Numbered from the stretch's first letter, positions 22,025-33,675 are shown. The stretch: 64,000 nucleotides of DNA from Enterobacter sp. 638 (GCF_000016325.1 NC_009436.1:3162001-3226000), one strand, 5' to 3'. The notes: generated by a model not told the origin, from the sequence alone. Translations and numbers: made by a program.

Positions 22025-22909
22025 TTACACTATCAATCCTTCAATTAATTTCTCGACGGCTGGCGTCGCCTGCTTCTGGTCATAGACAACATATAAATCT
22101 GCGGGAATGCGCTCTTCCAATGGGCGGAACACCACACCTGGCCACTGCATTTGTGCGTAGCTATCTGCTGCAAGCGTAATCCCCATTCCCATGCTGATCA
22201 TCGCCAGTACTGTCTGCGGCTCAACGGCCTCGCGGACAATCAATGGTGTAAAGCCTGCTTGCTGGCATACGCCATGCAGAAATGCCCAGTCAGAATGCGC
22301 CGAGGGCATTGTGACAAAATATTCGTTTTGCAGTTCGGTTAATGAAACGGCGGACCGTCCGACCAGGCGGTGATCTTCCGGCATCGCGACCAGAAACGAG
22401 GCGGCACTTAAATTGATGCTGGTAAAACCCGCAGAGGGATGCGTCGCCATCCGCCAGATCCCAACATCCAGCTCACGTCGTTCGAGCAATGCCATCTGCA
22501 TCACCGGTGATTTTTCACGGAAAACAACGTCAACGTTTGGGTGCGCTTTTAAAAACGCCCGCATCAGCAAACGCACTTCGCTCCACATTGCCGTTCCGAC
22601 AATACCCAGTTCAATCCGCCCCGCTTCTCCCCGGCCAATCTGCTCTACACGCGCAAGTGCCTGGCCTGCACTGGCAAGCAGACGTCGAGACTCTTCCATC
22701 AGAATTTTGCCTGCGTGAGTCAAAGCAACGCTTCTCGAATGACGGATAAACAGCAAAGTACCGAGCTGACTTTCCAGCTCTTTAATATGTAGACTCAAGG
22801 GAGGCTGGGACATGTTAAGACGGGCCGCAGCCCGTCCAAAATGCAGTTCCTCAGCGACAGCAAGAAAATAACGCAGCAGTTTAAGATCGGTACGATAAAC
22901 GCGTTCCAT
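22025..22909 (-). CDS. xapR: LysR-type regulator of xanthosine use, XapR
   Basis: Activator of xapAB in the presence of xanthosine in E. coli. The protein is 294 residues from the ATG at 22909 (MERVYRTDLKLLRYFLAVAE); a TTG one codon upstream is less likely. The N-terminal winged HTH (FGRAAARLNMSQPPLSLHIKELE) is nearly identical to E. coli XapR while the effector-binding half has diverged. It is downstream of xapB on the same strand with a 67-base gap, so it may be both co-transcribed and separately promoted. Two direct repeats upstream of xapA are its likely operators. Confidence 0.92.
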   Translation of the reverse strand: MERVYRTDLKLLRYFLAVAEELHFGRAAARLNMSQPPLSLHIKELESQLGTLLFIRHSRSVALTHAGKILMEESRRLLASAGQALARVEQIGRGEAGRIELGIVGTAMWSEVRLLMRAFLKAHPNVDVVFREKSPVMQMALLERRELDVGIWRMATHPSAGFTSINLSAASFLVAMPEDHRLVGRSAVSLTELQNEYFVTMPSAHSDWAFLHGVCQQAGFTPLIVREAVEPQTVLAMISMGMGITLAADSYAQMQWPGVVFRPLEERIPADLYVVYDQKQATPAVEKLIEGLIV

Positions 22910-22976
22910 CAAAGCATACCCGGCAAAAAATTCGCATTCGCCACCTTAATGCCTTTTTCGCACCTAATGACACATT

Positions 22977-24233
22977 TTAATGAGCAACTGTGCGCATTGT
23001 GCTGTTTTCGGGTGTGTGGCGATAGTGAAAACTAAACCAGAAGATGACAGCCAGCATCAAGGCATAAGCCGCGAATACCAACCATATCGTTTGCCAGTCT
23101 TTTACGCCATCCACTGAGAAAAAGTCTACTGCCATGCCGCTCAGAATTGCGCCCAGGTATGCGCCTACGCCGTTCACCATTGTCATAAATAGCCCCTGAG
23201 CACTGGCACGAATATCAGAACTCACCTCCTGCTCGACAAACACTGAGCCAGAAATATTGAAGAAATCGAACGCACATCCATAAACAATCATCGACAACAT
23301 CAGTAAAGCGAAACCCATTCCGGACGGATCGCCGAAAGCAAACAATCCAAAACGTAGCATCCAGGCGATCATGCTCATCATCATCACCGTTTTGATGCCG
23401 AAACGCTTAAGAAAATAAGGAATGGTCAGAATGAAAAACACCTCTGACATTTGCGATACAGAGAGCAAAATCGATGGGTATCGAACGATAAAGCTGTTGG
23501 CAAATTCAGGATTACGCGCAAAATCATGCAGAAAGGGGCTGCCAAAGGTATTCGTGATTTGCAAAACAGCGCCCAGAAGCATGGCAAACAGAAAAAATAC
23601 CGCCATGCGGGGTTGTTTAAAGAGGACAAATGCATCAAGTCCGAGCTTGCTGATAAGCGTTGCACTGGCTTTGTTTTGCACTACATGAATTTTGGGTAAC
23701 GTCATCGAATAGAGCGCTAAAACCAGAGATGAACCCGCAGCGATATAAAGCTGTACGTTACTCAGTTCTACGCCCATCAAACTGATTGTCCACATTGCAA
23801 CGATAAAACCCACCGTGCCATACACGCGTACAGGCGGGAAATGAGTCACCGTATCCAGCCCTGCCTGCTCCAGACACGAGTAAGAAATCGTATTGGAGAG
23901 TGCAATCGTGGGCATAAACGCCATTGCGTTAATGAGCATCACCCAGAACATCAGACCAGGCTCGTTAATGTGCGCGGCATAACACAGCGCAACTGCGCAG
24001 ACGAGATGACAAATCATATACGCGCGGTCAGCGCGAAGCCATTTATCAGCAATTATGCCCACCAGCGATGGCATCACAATCGCGGCAAGCCCTTTAGAGC
24101 TGTAAACCATACCCACGTCGGAACCGGTAAAATGTAGGGTATTAATCATGTAAGAACCGAGGGTGACCAGCCAACTCCCCCAGATAAAATATTGCATAAA
24201 GGACATCATTTTTAAGCGAGTCGTGATGTTCAT
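22977..24233 (-). CDS. xapB: Xanthosine permease XapB
   Basis: Inner-membrane nucleoside:H+ symporter (NHS group of the MFS) carrying xanthosine. The 418-residue length equals E. coli XapB, with about twelve membrane helices and the family start MNITTRLKMMSFMQYFIWGSW. It follows xapA by 56 bases and is closely related to NupG. An AAGGAA site precedes the ATG. The transported purine nucleoside is cleaved by XapA. Confidence 0.94.
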   Translation of the reverse strand: MNITTRLKMMSFMQYFIWGSWLVTLGSYMINTLHFTGSDVGMVYSSKGLAAIVMPSLVGIIADKWLRADRAYMICHLVCAVALCYAAHINEPGLMFWVMLINAMAFMPTIALSNTISYSCLEQAGLDTVTHFPPVRVYGTVGFIVAMWTISLMGVELSNVQLYIAAGSSLVLALYSMTLPKIHVVQNKASATLISKLGLDAFVLFKQPRMAVFFLFAMLLGAVLQITNTFGSPFLHDFARNPEFANSFIVRYPSILLSVSQMSEVFFILTIPYFLKRFGIKTVMMMSMIAWMLRFGLFAFGDPSGMGFALLMLSMIVYGCAFDFFNISGSVFVEQEVSSDIRASAQGLFMTMVNGVGAYLGAILSGMAVDFFSVDGVKDWQTIWLVFAAYALMLAVIFWFSFHYRHTPENSTMRTVAH

Positions 24234-24255
24234 ATCACATTCCTTATTGCAGCAG

Positions 24256-24273
24256 GTGGCCCTTACAGGCCAC
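24256..24273 (-). other. Intercistronic hairpin between xapA and xapB
   Basis: GTGGCC and GGCCAC form a 6-bp stem in the 56-base gap between the two cistrons, with no T-run in the direction of transcription. A role in mRNA stability or partial attenuation is possible. Confidence 0.35.
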
Positions 24274-24289
24274 TTTTTGTTTTTATTAA

Positions 24290-25114
24290 TCAGGCAATTT
24301 TGCGTAAAAATCCACGGATAAGATCGATGAAGTTCTGTCGAGAGAGTTCTGCCGCGGCCAGCGTTTGTTCATGGGACAGTTTCACATCGCCAAGCCCTTC
24401 CGCCAGGTTGGTAATTGCGGAAACGGCGACGACTTTCAGCCCGCAATGACGGGCTGAAATCACCTCAGGTACGACCGACATTCCCACCACATCCCCGCCG
24501 ATAATTTGCATCATGCGGATCTCGGCAGCAGTTTCAAAATTGGGTCCGGGATAGGAGACAAAGACACCTTCGCTGAGCGCAAAACCCTCTTCATTCGCAA
24601 CGGCTTGTAAGATTGCGCGTGCTTCAGGATCGTAGGCATTCGCCAGAGAGAAAAAACGCTCGCCAAAGCGCTCGTCATTCAAGCCCACCAGCGGCGTGCC
24701 CGGCATGGTATTGATATGGTCATTAAGCGCAACAAGGCTGCCTGGCCCAACGTCTGGTCGCAGGGAACCGGCCGCGTTAGTGCTGAACAGGAACTCACAG
24801 CCGAGCAATTTAAAAGTGCGGATCGCGTCAGTCATTACCGTCATTCCGCGGCCTTCATAGAAATGCCCGCGGCCTTTCATGCACGCAACGGGAACGCCCG
24901 CCAGATGACCTAATACCAATTCACCGGCATGGCCGTGGACGGTACTGACGGGAAAACCAGGCAATTTGTCGTACGAAATCGCAACGGCATCTTCAATCTG
25001 ATCCGCAAGCGCTCCCAGTCCAGAGCCAAGAATAAAGGCTACTCGGGGAGTGAAATCAGGTTTGGCGGTACGAATAATATCAGCGCAATACCACGGATTA
25101 TTTGAGAGGGTCAT
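24290..25114 (-). CDS. xapA: Xanthosine phosphorylase (purine nucleoside phosphorylase II) XapA
   Basis: Phosphorolysis of xanthosine, inosine and guanosine to base and ribose-1-phosphate. From the ATG at 25114 (MTLSNNPWYCADIIRTAKPD) it has 274 residues; AAGGAG lies five bases upstream, so the open frame to 25159 is not used. PNP-type motifs are visible: LGSGLGALAD phosphate loop, HGHAGELVLG, GRGHFYEG, TNAAGSL, and GMSVVPEVISARHC. First gene of xapA-xapB(-xapR). Confidence 0.95.
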   Translation of the reverse strand: MTLSNNPWYCADIIRTAKPDFTPRVAFILGSGLGALADQIEDAVAISYDKLPGFPVSTVHGHAGELVLGHLAGVPVACMKGRGHFYEGRGMTVMTDAIRTFKLLGCEFLFSTNAAGSLRPDVGPGSLVALNDHINTMPGTPLVGLNDERFGERFFSLANAYDPEARAILQAVANEEGFALSEGVFVSYPGPNFETAAEIRMMQIIGGDVVGMSVVPEVISARHCGLKVVAVSAITNLAEGLGDVKLSHEQTLAAAELSRQNFIDLIRGFLRKIA

Positions 25115-25193
25115 GGAGGCTCCTTCAGGGCTAAAATTGCGATAAATACATCGCATCACCCCTGACTTATATCCGCAGCACCTCCATTATCAC

Positions 25194-25232
25194 CAATACA
25201 CTTTCAGCATTTCATCAATACTCTTTCAGTAT
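25194..25232 (-). promoter_or_regulatory. Two tandem 17-bp direct repeats upstream of xapA, candidate XapR sites
   Basis: CAATACACTTTCAGCAT (25194-25210) and CAATACTCTTTCAGTAT (25216-25232) match at 15 of 17 bases with a 22-base period, two turns of B-DNA. They lie 80-118 bases before the xapA start. Tandem sites on one helix face are what a LysR-type activator would occupy; assignment to XapR is inferred from position. Confidence 0.55.
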
Positions 25233-25322
25233 CAATGCATGCAGACCCGCTAAATCTGGCAGGTACACTCAAGCTATTGTCGCTAATGCCGATATTCTTG
25301 TTTTATGGCGAGAGGAAATAAC

Positions 25323-25664
25323 ATGACGACTATCCAGGGACCCACCCCATCATTACAAACCAGCAGTGGCAGCAGCAGCGCCAGTGGCAATAGTATTTCT
25401 GCGCAGATTAGCCGTATAACGTCGCAAATTACTAAGCTGACCCAGCAGTTGAAGGACGTGGCTAGCGACACCAGCGGCAGCGCTGAAGACAAGAAAAAGC
25501 AGGCTGAGCTTATTCAGAATCAGATAAAAATGCTGCAGGCCCAACTGGCGCAGTTACAGCGTCAGCAAGCTGAAGAAAGCCAGCAAAAACAAGCTCAACA
25601 GCAGAGCAAGGCCGAAGGTGTGAATTCACCTACCGCCAGTAACCAGATTGATATCTACATCTAA
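25323..25664 (+). CDS. FlxA-like low-complexity coiled-coil protein
   Basis: A 113-residue protein from the ATG at 25323 (GAGGAAATAAC in front). It starts with a Ser/Thr-rich stretch ([14 protein letters not shown]), then a long helical region with heptad-like spacing ([19 protein letters not shown] ... [26 protein letters not shown]) and a Gln-rich segment, ending NQIDIYI. This is the pattern of FlxA-like proteins (PF14282). E. coli FlxA is flagellar-sigma dependent but its role is unclear, and I see no sigma-28 promoter here. It occupies the position of yfeN in E. coli. Its stop overlaps that of yfeR by four bases. Confidence 0.75.
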   Translation: MTTIQGPTPSLQTSSGSSSASGNSISAQISRITSQITKLTQQLKDVASDTSGSAEDKKKQAELIQNQIKMLQAQLAQLQRQQAEESQQKQAQQQSKAEGVNSPTASNQIDIYI

Positions 25665-26596
25665 TCGTCTGTTGCGTTAAACAACGGATCGCGTATGCGG
25701 GCCTCCATTAATTGCTGCGCCTGCATACGAACCACCTCCCATAAGGCGTGAGCCGCCCCCGAAAGCGAACGATTTTTACGCCGCGCAAGCATCAACTTGC
25801 GTTCGATGCATGGCGTGAAGCGCTTAACAACCAACCGGCTCCCTTGAGGCAATGGCAATGCCAGCGCAGGTAAAACACTGATGCCTATTCCCGCCTCAAC
25901 CATCGGGAACAACGTCGCGGGATGACCAATTTCCTGCACGATTGACGCCTTCACTTTTTGCTCAACCAGCGCCATGTCAATCAATGGGCGACTTCCGGAG
26001 GCGTAATCCTGCAGCACCAGGTTAGCCCCCTGCAGTGCCTGCCATGTAACTTCTGGCAAAGCTGCCAGCGGGTCATCGTCACGACATAACAACAAGAACG
26101 GCTCTGAGAGTACCATCTCGCATTCAAGATCCGTGACCGGACCGGGGTCGATAACAATCCCAAAATCGACATCTCCCTGTCGAATGCTCTCCAGCACCCA
26201 TTGCTGTGGCCGGTCGTGCAGCACAAAATTGATATCGGGATAACGTTGATTACTTTCTGCAATACACTGCGGAATGAGATGCGCTGAAATCGTCTGGCTT
26301 GCTGCCACGCGCACCGTTCCGGAAAGCTGCTGCCCGACTCGGCCCACATCACGCAAAGTGCTATTAAGTTCATCCAGCAGTCTTTCCAGACGTAAAGCCA
26401 GCTGCTGCCCCGCTTCGGTGAGCACCACTTCACGCGTGGTGCGATCGAGAAGACGCACGCCGGTTTGTAGTTCCAGCTCTTTCACGCTGTGGCTCACCGC
26501 CGACTGGCTCAGGCCGATTATTTCGCCCGCGCGGCTAAAACTTTTGGCCTGCGCGACGGTGACAAAAACACGAAGTTGACGTAGCGAATAATTCAT
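25661..26596 (-). CDS. yfeR: LysR-type regulator YfeR
   Basis: LysR-family transcription regulator of 311 residues, close to E. coli YfeR. The N-terminal HTH reads [26 protein letters not shown]; the C-terminal substrate-binding domain has [12 protein letters not shown] and [14 protein letters not shown]. In Salmonella YfeR is reported to repress the divergent yfeH and to respond to low osmolarity. It is divergent from yfeH by 89 bases here, the arrangement of an autoregulated LysR with its target. Confidence 0.93.
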   Translation of the reverse strand: MNYSLRQLRVFVTVAQAKSFSRAGEIIGLSQSAVSHSVKELELQTGVRLLDRTTREVVLTEAGQQLALRLERLLDELNSTLRDVGRVGQQLSGTVRVAASQTISAHLIPQCIAESNQRYPDINFVLHDRPQQWVLESIRQGDVDFGIVIDPGPVTDLECEMVLSEPFLLLCRDDDPLAALPEVTWQALQGANLVLQDYASGSRPLIDMALVEQKVKASIVQEIGHPATLFPMVEAGIGISVLPALALPLPQGSRLVVKRFTPCIERKLMLARRKNRSLSGAAHALWEVVRMQAQQLMEARIRDPLFNATDD

Positions 26597-26603
26597 CTGT
26601 TTT

Positions 26604-26613
26604 ATTCATGAAT
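26604..26613. promoter_or_regulatory. Palindrome between yfeR and yfeH
   Basis: ATTCATGAAT is a perfect 10-base palindrome in the 89-base divergent gap, a possible part of the YfeR operator. Too short to assign with confidence. Confidence 0.3.
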
Positions 26614-26685
26614 GGATGCAATAAATCGATTTTATTTCTCAAACAGAACAAAGCACAATAGCGAAATCTGTTTTCAGGAGCGTTT

Positions 26686-27681
26686 ATGAAACTCTTTCGC
26701 ATTCTCGATCCCTTTACTCTTACCCTGATTGCCGTCGTGTTACTGGCCTCATTTTTCCCGGCCCGTGGCAGCTTCGTGCCTTTCGTTGAAGGTCTGACGA
26801 CGGCAGCCATTGCCCTGCTGTTTTTTATGCACGGTGCCAAGCTCTCCCGCGAAGCCATCATTGCAGGCGGCAGCCACTGGCGGCTGCATTTGTGGGTGAT
26901 GTGCAGTACGTTCGTGATATTCCCGATCCTTGGCGTGCTGTTCGCCTGGTGGGCACCGGTGAATGTCGATCCCGCGCTTTACACTGGCTTCCTCTATCTG
27001 TGTATTTTGCCCGCGACCGTGCAGTCAGCCATTGCCTTTACTTCTCTCGCGGGTGGCAATGTGGCGGCGGCAGTCTGTTCCGCATCCGCCTCAAGTCTGT
27101 TAGGGATTTTTGTTTCGCCACTGCTGGTCGGGTTGTTGATGAACATGCATGGTGCGGAAGGCAATCTGGAACAGGTGGGTAAAATCTGCCTGCAGTTGCT
27201 GCTGCCATTTGTGCTGGGTCACCTTTCTCGCCCATGGATTGGCGATTTTGTGGCGAGAAATAAAAAGTGGATTGGGAAAACTGACCAGACGTCGATTTTG
27301 CTGGTGGTCTATTCCGCTTTTGGTGAAGCCGTCGTAAACGGTATCTGGCACAAAGTCGGCATCGGTTCGTTGCTGTTTATTGCGCTAGTGAGCTGCGTGC
27401 TGCTGGCGATAATTATTGCGGTAAACATGTTTGCCGCGCGTCGATTCGGATTTAATAAAGCCGATGAAATCACCATCGTCTTCTGCGGGTCGAAAAAGAG
27501 TCTGGCGAATGGCATACCGATGGCGAATATTCTGTTCCCGACGTCGGTCATTGGGATGATGGTACTGCCGCTAATGATCTTCCACCAAATCCAGCTGATG
27601 GTGTGCGCGGTGATGGCACGACGTTACAAACGTCAAACCGAAAAGCTGGCGCAGGAAGAGTCCCACGCCGCAAAAGCTTAA
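26686..27681 (+). CDS. yfeH: Bile acid:Na+ symporter family protein YfeH
   Basis: Polytopic inner-membrane protein of 331 residues in the BASS/SLC10A7-like family, about ten membrane helices. Visible features are FFMHGAKLSREAIIAGG in the second helix region, SSLLGIFVSPLL, and the conserved FCGSKKSLANGIPMANILFP near residue 270. The substrate is unknown. AGGAG lies seven bases before the ATG. Likely regulated by the divergent YfeR. Its stop overlaps the stop of ypeB. Confidence 0.92.
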   Translation: MKLFRILDPFTLTLIAVVLLASFFPARGSFVPFVEGLTTAAIALLFFMHGAKLSREAIIAGGSHWRLHLWVMCSTFVIFPILGVLFAWWAPVNVDPALYTGFLYLCILPATVQSAIAFTSLAGGNVAAAVCSASASSLLGIFVSPLLVGLLMNMHGAEGNLEQVGKICLQLLLPFVLGHLSRPWIGDFVARNKKWIGKTDQTSILLVVYSAFGEAVVNGIWHKVGIGSLLFIALVSCVLLAIIIAVNMFAARRFGFNKADEITIVFCGSKKSLANGIPMANILFPTSVIGMMVLPLMIFHQIQLMVCAVMARRYKRQTEKLAQEESHAAKA

Positions 27682-27893
27682 GGTCGTTTGAGGGGCTGAA
27701 CCAGATGGCTCAGCCCTTCTGTTTTGATAAGCAGCGTGATTGCCATCAGTTCGCCCAGCCGTCCGGCAGGAAATTCATCCTTTCGCGCGAACCACAGTAA
27801 ATACTCTTCTGGAACATCAATCAGCCGACGGCCTTTGTATTTCCCAAAAGGCATTTCGGTATTCGCGATTTCGACGAGCTGTTCTTTCTCCAC
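27678..27893 (-). CDS. ypeB: DUF3820 protein YpeB
   Basis: A 71-residue cytoplasmic protein with the DUF3820 core MPFGKYKGRRLIDVPEEYLLWFARKDEFP, found beside or within nucleic-acid enzymes in other bacteria; no function is established. GTG start at 27893, one base after the ligA stop, with GGGGAA provided by the last ligA codons, so it is translationally coupled to ligA. The frame stays open upstream inside ligA but that part is the shadow of LigA. Confidence 0.9.
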   Translation of the reverse strand: MEKEQLVEIANTEMPFGKYKGRRLIDVPEEYLLWFARKDEFPAGRLGELMAITLLIKTEGLSHLVQPLKRP

Positions 27894-27894
27894 G

Positions 27895-29919
<2,025 letters not shown>

Positions 29920-29926
29920 TCAATGA

Positions 29927-29952
29927 GAAAAACCCCCGACATGCGGGGGTTC
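29927..29952 (-). terminator. Terminator of zipA
   Basis: On the minus strand AACCCCCG and CGGGGGTT form an 8-bp stem followed by five T, in the gap between zipA and ligA. ligA therefore probably has its own promoter. Confidence 0.8.
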
Positions 29953-29977
29953 TGGAGGAGGGGAAGACACGCAGGAA

Positions 29978-30931
29978 TTACGCGTTGGCTTCCTTAACTT
30001 CGCGGATGCGATCCTGATATTCGCGCAGTTTCTGCGGCGTCATCATACGACGTTGATCGTCGAGTACCATACCGCCGACTTCATCGGCGATATGCTGAGC
30101 GGATTGCAGCATCAGCTTAAAGTTTTGCAGTTCATCACCGTAAGACGGCACCTGCATAAAAATGGTGATACCCGGCGTAAGGAAATCACCGGTCATTTCC
30201 GGATCAAACGTCCCTGGGTTCACCATATTGGCCAGGCTAAACAGCGCAGGACCGCTGCCATCAGGGCTTAAATGACGATGGAAAATGTTCATATCGCCAA
30301 ATTTGAAGCCTGCCTGCTGAATACTGTTAAGCAGTAATTCACCATTAAGCTGGGTGCCATGATGAGCCGCCACGTTCATGATGATGACCGTTTCTTTACG
30401 CTGCGGTTTTTCAACCACTGGTGCTTCTTCTACAACCGGTTCTGGCTCAACAGGCGGTGCAGGCTGAGTCTGGACAGTCTGAGGTTCTGGCTGCGGCTGC
30501 TGAACCGGTTGCACAGGTTGATGCTGCTGAACCGGCTGTGGCTGCGCGACAGGCTGTTGATGCACAGGCTGCGTTTGTGGCTGGCGGACCGGCTCTTCCA
30601 CAGGCTGAGGTGCCTGCGGGCGCGGCTGTGCAGAAGCATACGGCGGCTGATACTGATGCTGCGCAGACTGACGAGGCGCTTCTTGCTCCCCATGGCCTAC
30701 GCCGGGTGCCGTATTGACCCGATGGACGCGCACTTCACCCACGCCCTCGTCGTCGTTATCTTCGATGTCGTCATCACCGTCATCATTACGGCTAGACTTC
30801 ATGCGCTTCAGTGGGCGATCGCGAAACATAGACGAGCGTTCTTTACGGCTGGTCCAAAAACCATGTACCAGTAAAGCAAGTATGGCGATCGCGCCAACAA
30901 TGATTAATATCAGACGCAAATCCTGCATCAT
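29978..30931 (-). CDS. zipA: Cell division protein ZipA
   Basis: Tethers FtsZ to the inner membrane at the division site. From the ATG at 30931 ([20 protein letters not shown]) it is 317 residues: one N-terminal membrane helix, a short basic/acidic charged stretch ([19 protein letters not shown]), a long Pro/Gln-rich unstructured linker with repeated QPV and PVQQ units (about residues 75-175), and the C-terminal FtsZ-binding domain from [19 protein letters not shown]. The frame is open to 30982, but the ATGATG start is that of E. coli ZipA. Divergent from cysZ. Confidence 0.97.
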   Translation of the reverse strand: MMQDLRLILIIVGAIAILALLVHGFWTSRKERSSMFRDRPLKRMKSSRNDDGDDDIEDNDDEGVGEVRVHRVNTAPGVGHGEQEAPRQSAQHQYQPPYASAQPRPQAPQPVEEPVRQPQTQPVHQQPVAQPQPVQQHQPVQPVQQPQPEPQTVQTQPAPPVEPEPVVEEAPVVEKPQRKETVIIMNVAAHHGTQLNGELLLNSIQQAGFKFGDMNIFHRHLSPDGSGPALFSLANMVNPGTFDPEMTGDFLTPGITIFMQVPSYGDELQNFKLMLQSAQHIADEVGGMVLDDQRRMMTPQKLREYQDRIREVKEANA

Positions 30932-31161
30932 TATATTCTCTGTTGTTCTAACACCTTGCCACCACGGCAAACATTTACTCACTAAGAGTATTTGCCGATT
31001 ACGTCAAGTGCAAGTGTGTGCGGAGCATTCACAGCATAAAGATGGATGAAATCGTGCTTTTTGCTGTTTTTTCGAACATTTCCGAACTGGTCATTGATCC
31101 ATAACTCGATAATATAGGTGAGCAATTCCACTGGTTGTGAAAAAAGGAGTACAGCCTGGTT

Positions 31162-31923
31162 ATGGTTTCAACCTCAAATTCAGCCCCACGCAGCGGCATT
31201 GGGTATTTTTCACAGGGATGGAAACTGGTTTCCCTGCCAGGTATCCGACGCTTTGTGATCATGCCTTTATTGATCAATATTTTACTGATGGGCGCCGCAT
31301 TCTGGTGGCTGTTTACACAACTGGAAAGTTGGGTGCCCTCCATCATGAGCCACGTCCCAGACTGGCTGCAGTGGCTTAGCTATCTGTTATGGCCGATTGT
31401 GGTCATTTCGGTGCTGTTGGTTTTTGGCTATTTCTTCTCGACAATAGCCAACTGGATCGCAGCCCCGTTTAACGGGCTGCTGGCGGAACAACTGGAAGCC
31501 CGACTGACAGGCGCTACGCCGCCCGATACGGGTGTGTTCGGTATTATGAAAGACGTGCCGCGCATCATGAAGCGTGAATGGCAGAAATTTGCCTGGTATT
31601 TGCCGCGCGCCATTGTGCTGCTCATTCTCTATTTTATTCCCGGCATCGGCCAGACTGTGGCGCCCGTTCTGTGGTTCCTGTTTAGTGCGTGGATGCTGGC
31701 CATTCAGTATTGCGACTATCCCTTCGACAACCACAAAGTGCCTTTCAAATCGATGCGCACTGCCCTTCGCAGTCAAAAAGTGATCAACATGCAGTTTGGC
31801 GCACTCACCAGCCTGTTCACTATGATTCCTGTGCTGAATTTGTTCATCATGCCTGTTGCCGTTTGCGGTGCGACAGCCATGTGGGTGGACTGTTATCGCG
31901 ATAAACATGCGTTATGGAAGTAG
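31162..31923 (+). CDS. cysZ: Sulfate permease CysZ
   Basis: Inner-membrane sulfate transporter feeding cysteine synthesis. 253 residues as in E. coli, with hydrophobic segments near residues 30-50, 68-95, 150-175 and 205-240, and the conserved [12 protein letters not shown] and [10 protein letters not shown] signatures. GGAG lies twelve bases before the ATG, a little far. It stands immediately upstream of cysK and shares sulfur-starvation logic, though a hairpin and a separate promoter region divide them. Confidence 0.95.
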   Translation: MVSTSNSAPRSGIGYFSQGWKLVSLPGIRRFVIMPLLINILLMGAAFWWLFTQLESWVPSIMSHVPDWLQWLSYLLWPIVVISVLLVFGYFFSTIANWIAAPFNGLLAEQLEARLTGATPPDTGVFGIMKDVPRIMKREWQKFAWYLPRAIVLLILYFIPGIGQTVAPVLWFLFSAWMLAIQYCDYPFDNHKVPFKSMRTALRSQKVINMQFGALTSLFTMIPVLNLFIMPVAVCGATAMWVDCYRDKHALWK

Positions 31924-31939
31924 TGCAAACCTGTGTAAA

Positions 31940-31966
31940 CAGGAGTGGCTTATGCCGCTCCTTATT
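31940..31966 (+). terminator. Weak terminator after cysZ
   Basis: AGGAGTGGC-TTAT-GCCGCTCCT, 9-bp stem with one G-T pair, followed by only a short T-rich stretch. Read-through into cysK is possible. Confidence 0.5.
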
Positions 31967-31994
31967 CCATACTTGAACGCATTATTTCTCAACA

Positions 31995-32045
31995 GCATAT
32001 AGATATGCGATTTCCTTACTTCCCCATACCTTTTCAACAGGTATG
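31995..32045 (+). promoter_or_regulatory. cysK control region with two inverted repeats
   Basis: A perfect 14-base palindrome GCATATAGATATGC (31995-32008) and an inverted repeat CATACC-N9-GGTATG (32025-32045) lie 41-91 bases upstream of cysK. cysK of E. coli is activated by CysB with N-acetylserine; these are candidate CysB or promoter elements, not proven sites. Confidence 0.4.
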
Positions 32046-32085
32046 CTGGAGCGGTATCCCAATTTCATACAGTTAAGGACAGGCC

Positions 32086-33057
32086 ATGAGTAAGATTTAC
32101 GAAGACAACTCGTTGACGATCGGTCATACGCCCTTGGTTCGACTGAACCGTATCGGTAATGGACGCATTCTGGTGAAGGTCGAATCACGTAACCCGAGCT
32201 TCAGCGTGAAATGCCGTATCGGTGCAAATATGATTTGGGATGCCGAAAAACGTGGCGTTCTGAAGCCTGGCGTTGAGTTGGTTGAACCGACCAGTGGCAA
32301 CACCGGTATCGCCCTCGCTTACGTCGCCGCTGCGCGTGGGTATAAATTAACGCTGACCATGCCAGAAACCATGAGCATTGAGCGTCGCAAGCTGCTGAAA
32401 GCGCTGGGTGCCAATCTGGTACTGACTGAAGGCGCGAAAGGCATGAAAGGTGCCATTCAGAAAGCAGAAGAAATTGTTGCAGGCGATCCGGCTAAATATC
32501 TGCTGCTCCAGCAGTTTAGCAACCCGGCAAACCCGGAAATCCACGAGAAAACGACGGGTCCTGAAATCTGGGAAGACACGGACGGCCAGGTTGACGTGTT
32601 TATCTCCGGTGTCGGCACTGGCGGTACGCTGACCGGCGTTAGCCGTTATATTAAAGGCACCAAAGGCAAAAAAGATCTGATTACCGTTGCTGTTGAACCA
32701 ACGGATTCTCCGGTTATCGCTCAGGCGCTGGCGGGTGAAGAGCTGAAGCCAGGTCCACATAAAATTCAAGGTATCGGCGCAGGCTTTATTCCGGGTAACT
32801 TGGATCTGAAGCTAATTGATAAAGTCGTTGCCATTACCAACGAAGAAGCCATCTCTACGGCTCGTCGTCTGATGGATGAAGAAGGTATTCTTGCAGGCAT
32901 CTCTTCCGGAGCGGCAGTTGCGGCTGCATTGAAACTCCAGGAAGACGAAACCTTTACCAATAAGAATATAGTGGTTATCCTCCCCTCCTCGGGTGAGCGT
33001 TATTTAAGCACTGCTCTGTTTGCCGATCTCTTTACCGAAAAAGAGCTGCAACAGTAA
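32086..33057 (+). CDS. cysK: O-acetylserine sulfhydrylase A (cysteine synthase A)
   Basis: Makes cysteine from O-acetylserine and sulfide; PLP-dependent, binds CysE at its C-terminus of partner. 323 residues as in E. coli. The PLP lysine lies in [13 protein letters not shown], the substrate loop is [11 protein letters not shown], the phosphate loop is [10 protein letters not shown], and the C-terminal [10 protein letters not shown] and [11 protein letters not shown] are standard. AAGGAC precedes the ATG by a few bases. Followed by its own terminator before the pts operon. The window also holds the second isozyme, cysM. Confidence 0.98.
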   Translation: MSKIYEDNSLTIGHTPLVRLNRIGNGRILVKVESRNPSFSVKCRIGANMIWDAEKRGVLKPGVELVEPTSGNTGIALAYVAAARGYKLTLTMPETMSIERRKLLKALGANLVLTEGAKGMKGAIQKAEEIVAGDPAKYLLLQQFSNPANPEIHEKTTGPEIWEDTDGQVDVFISGVGTGGTLTGVSRYIKGTKGKKDLITVAVEPTDSPVIAQALAGEELKPGPHKIQGIGAGFIPGNLDLKLIDKVVAITNEEAISTARRLMDEEGILAGISSGAAVAAALKLQEDETFTNKNIVVILPSSGERYLSTALFADLFTEKELQQ

Positions 33058-33079
33058 TGCCAGCATGTTAAAAACGCGT

Positions 33080-33107
33080 AAAAAAGCACCCTAATGGGTG
33101 CTTTTTT
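33080..33107 (+). terminator. Terminator of cysK
   Basis: AAAAAGCACCC-TAAT-GGGTGCTTTTTT, an 11-bp stem with T-run. Confidence 0.9.
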
Positions 33108-33374
33108 GTGGTCCACTTCAAACTTTTACTCCTCCTGGCATTGATTCACCCCGTCGGGTCTGGTATTTAACCTGACAATTATTTTGAAGCGCGAAATTAA
33201 TCAATGTAAGAAATCGACTTGCTGAATCGATTTTATGATTTGGTTCAAGTCTTGCTTTGACTGCATAATGTTTAATGACGAGCGAAACGTCAGCGCTAAC
33301 AAGACAGGCTAAAGTTAAGCCGCCAGGCTAGACTTTAGTTCCACAACACTAAACCTATAAGTTGGGGAAATACA
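33108..33374 (+). promoter_or_regulatory. Control region of ptsHI-crr
   Basis: With the cysK terminator this makes a 317-base gap. It resembles the E. coli pts upstream region, which has several promoters controlled by CRP and Cra. A CATAAT -10-like hexamer lies at 33264-33269 and a Cra box at 33221. A GGGG ribosome site precedes ptsH by seven bases. Confidence 0.6.
33221..33235 (+). promoter_or_regulatory. Cra (FruR) box upstream of ptsH
   Basis: GCTGAATCGATTTTA contains TGAATCGATTTT, which fits the Cra consensus TGAAWCGWTT at every position of that core. It is about 30 bases upstream of the -10-like CATAAT. Cra control of ptsHI is known in E. coli. Confidence 0.65.
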
Positions 33375-33632
33375 ATGTTCCAGCAAGAAGTTACCATTAC
33401 TGCTCCAAACGGTCTGCATACCCGCCCTGCTGCTCAGTTTGTTAAAGAAGCTAAAGGCTTCACTTCTGAGATCACTGTTACCTCCAACGGCAAAAGCGCT
33501 AGCGCCAAAAGCCTGTTCAAATTGCAGACTCTGGGCCTGACTCAGGGCACCGTAGTCACTATTTCTGCAGAAGGTGAAGACGAGCAGAAAGCAGTTGAGC
33601 ATCTGGTAAAACTGATGGCTGAGCTCGAGTAA
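33375..33632 (+). CDS. ptsH: PTS phosphocarrier HPr
   Basis: Carries phosphate from Enzyme I to the sugar-specific IIA proteins. 85 residues, the active-site His15 in [12 protein letters not shown], and the regulatory-serine region [13 protein letters not shown] (Ser46 not phosphorylated in enterobacteria). First gene of ptsH-ptsI-crr; 43 bases to ptsI. Essentially identical to E. coli HPr. Confidence 0.99.
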
Positions 33633-33675
33633 GTTCCGGGTTCTTTTTAATATCAGTCACAAGTAAGGTAGGGTT

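Noticed and set aside
30430..30720. Repetitive DNA on the zipA strand resembling a minisatellite
   Set aside because: It encodes the Pro/Gln linker of ZipA, which is naturally repetitive and in frame.
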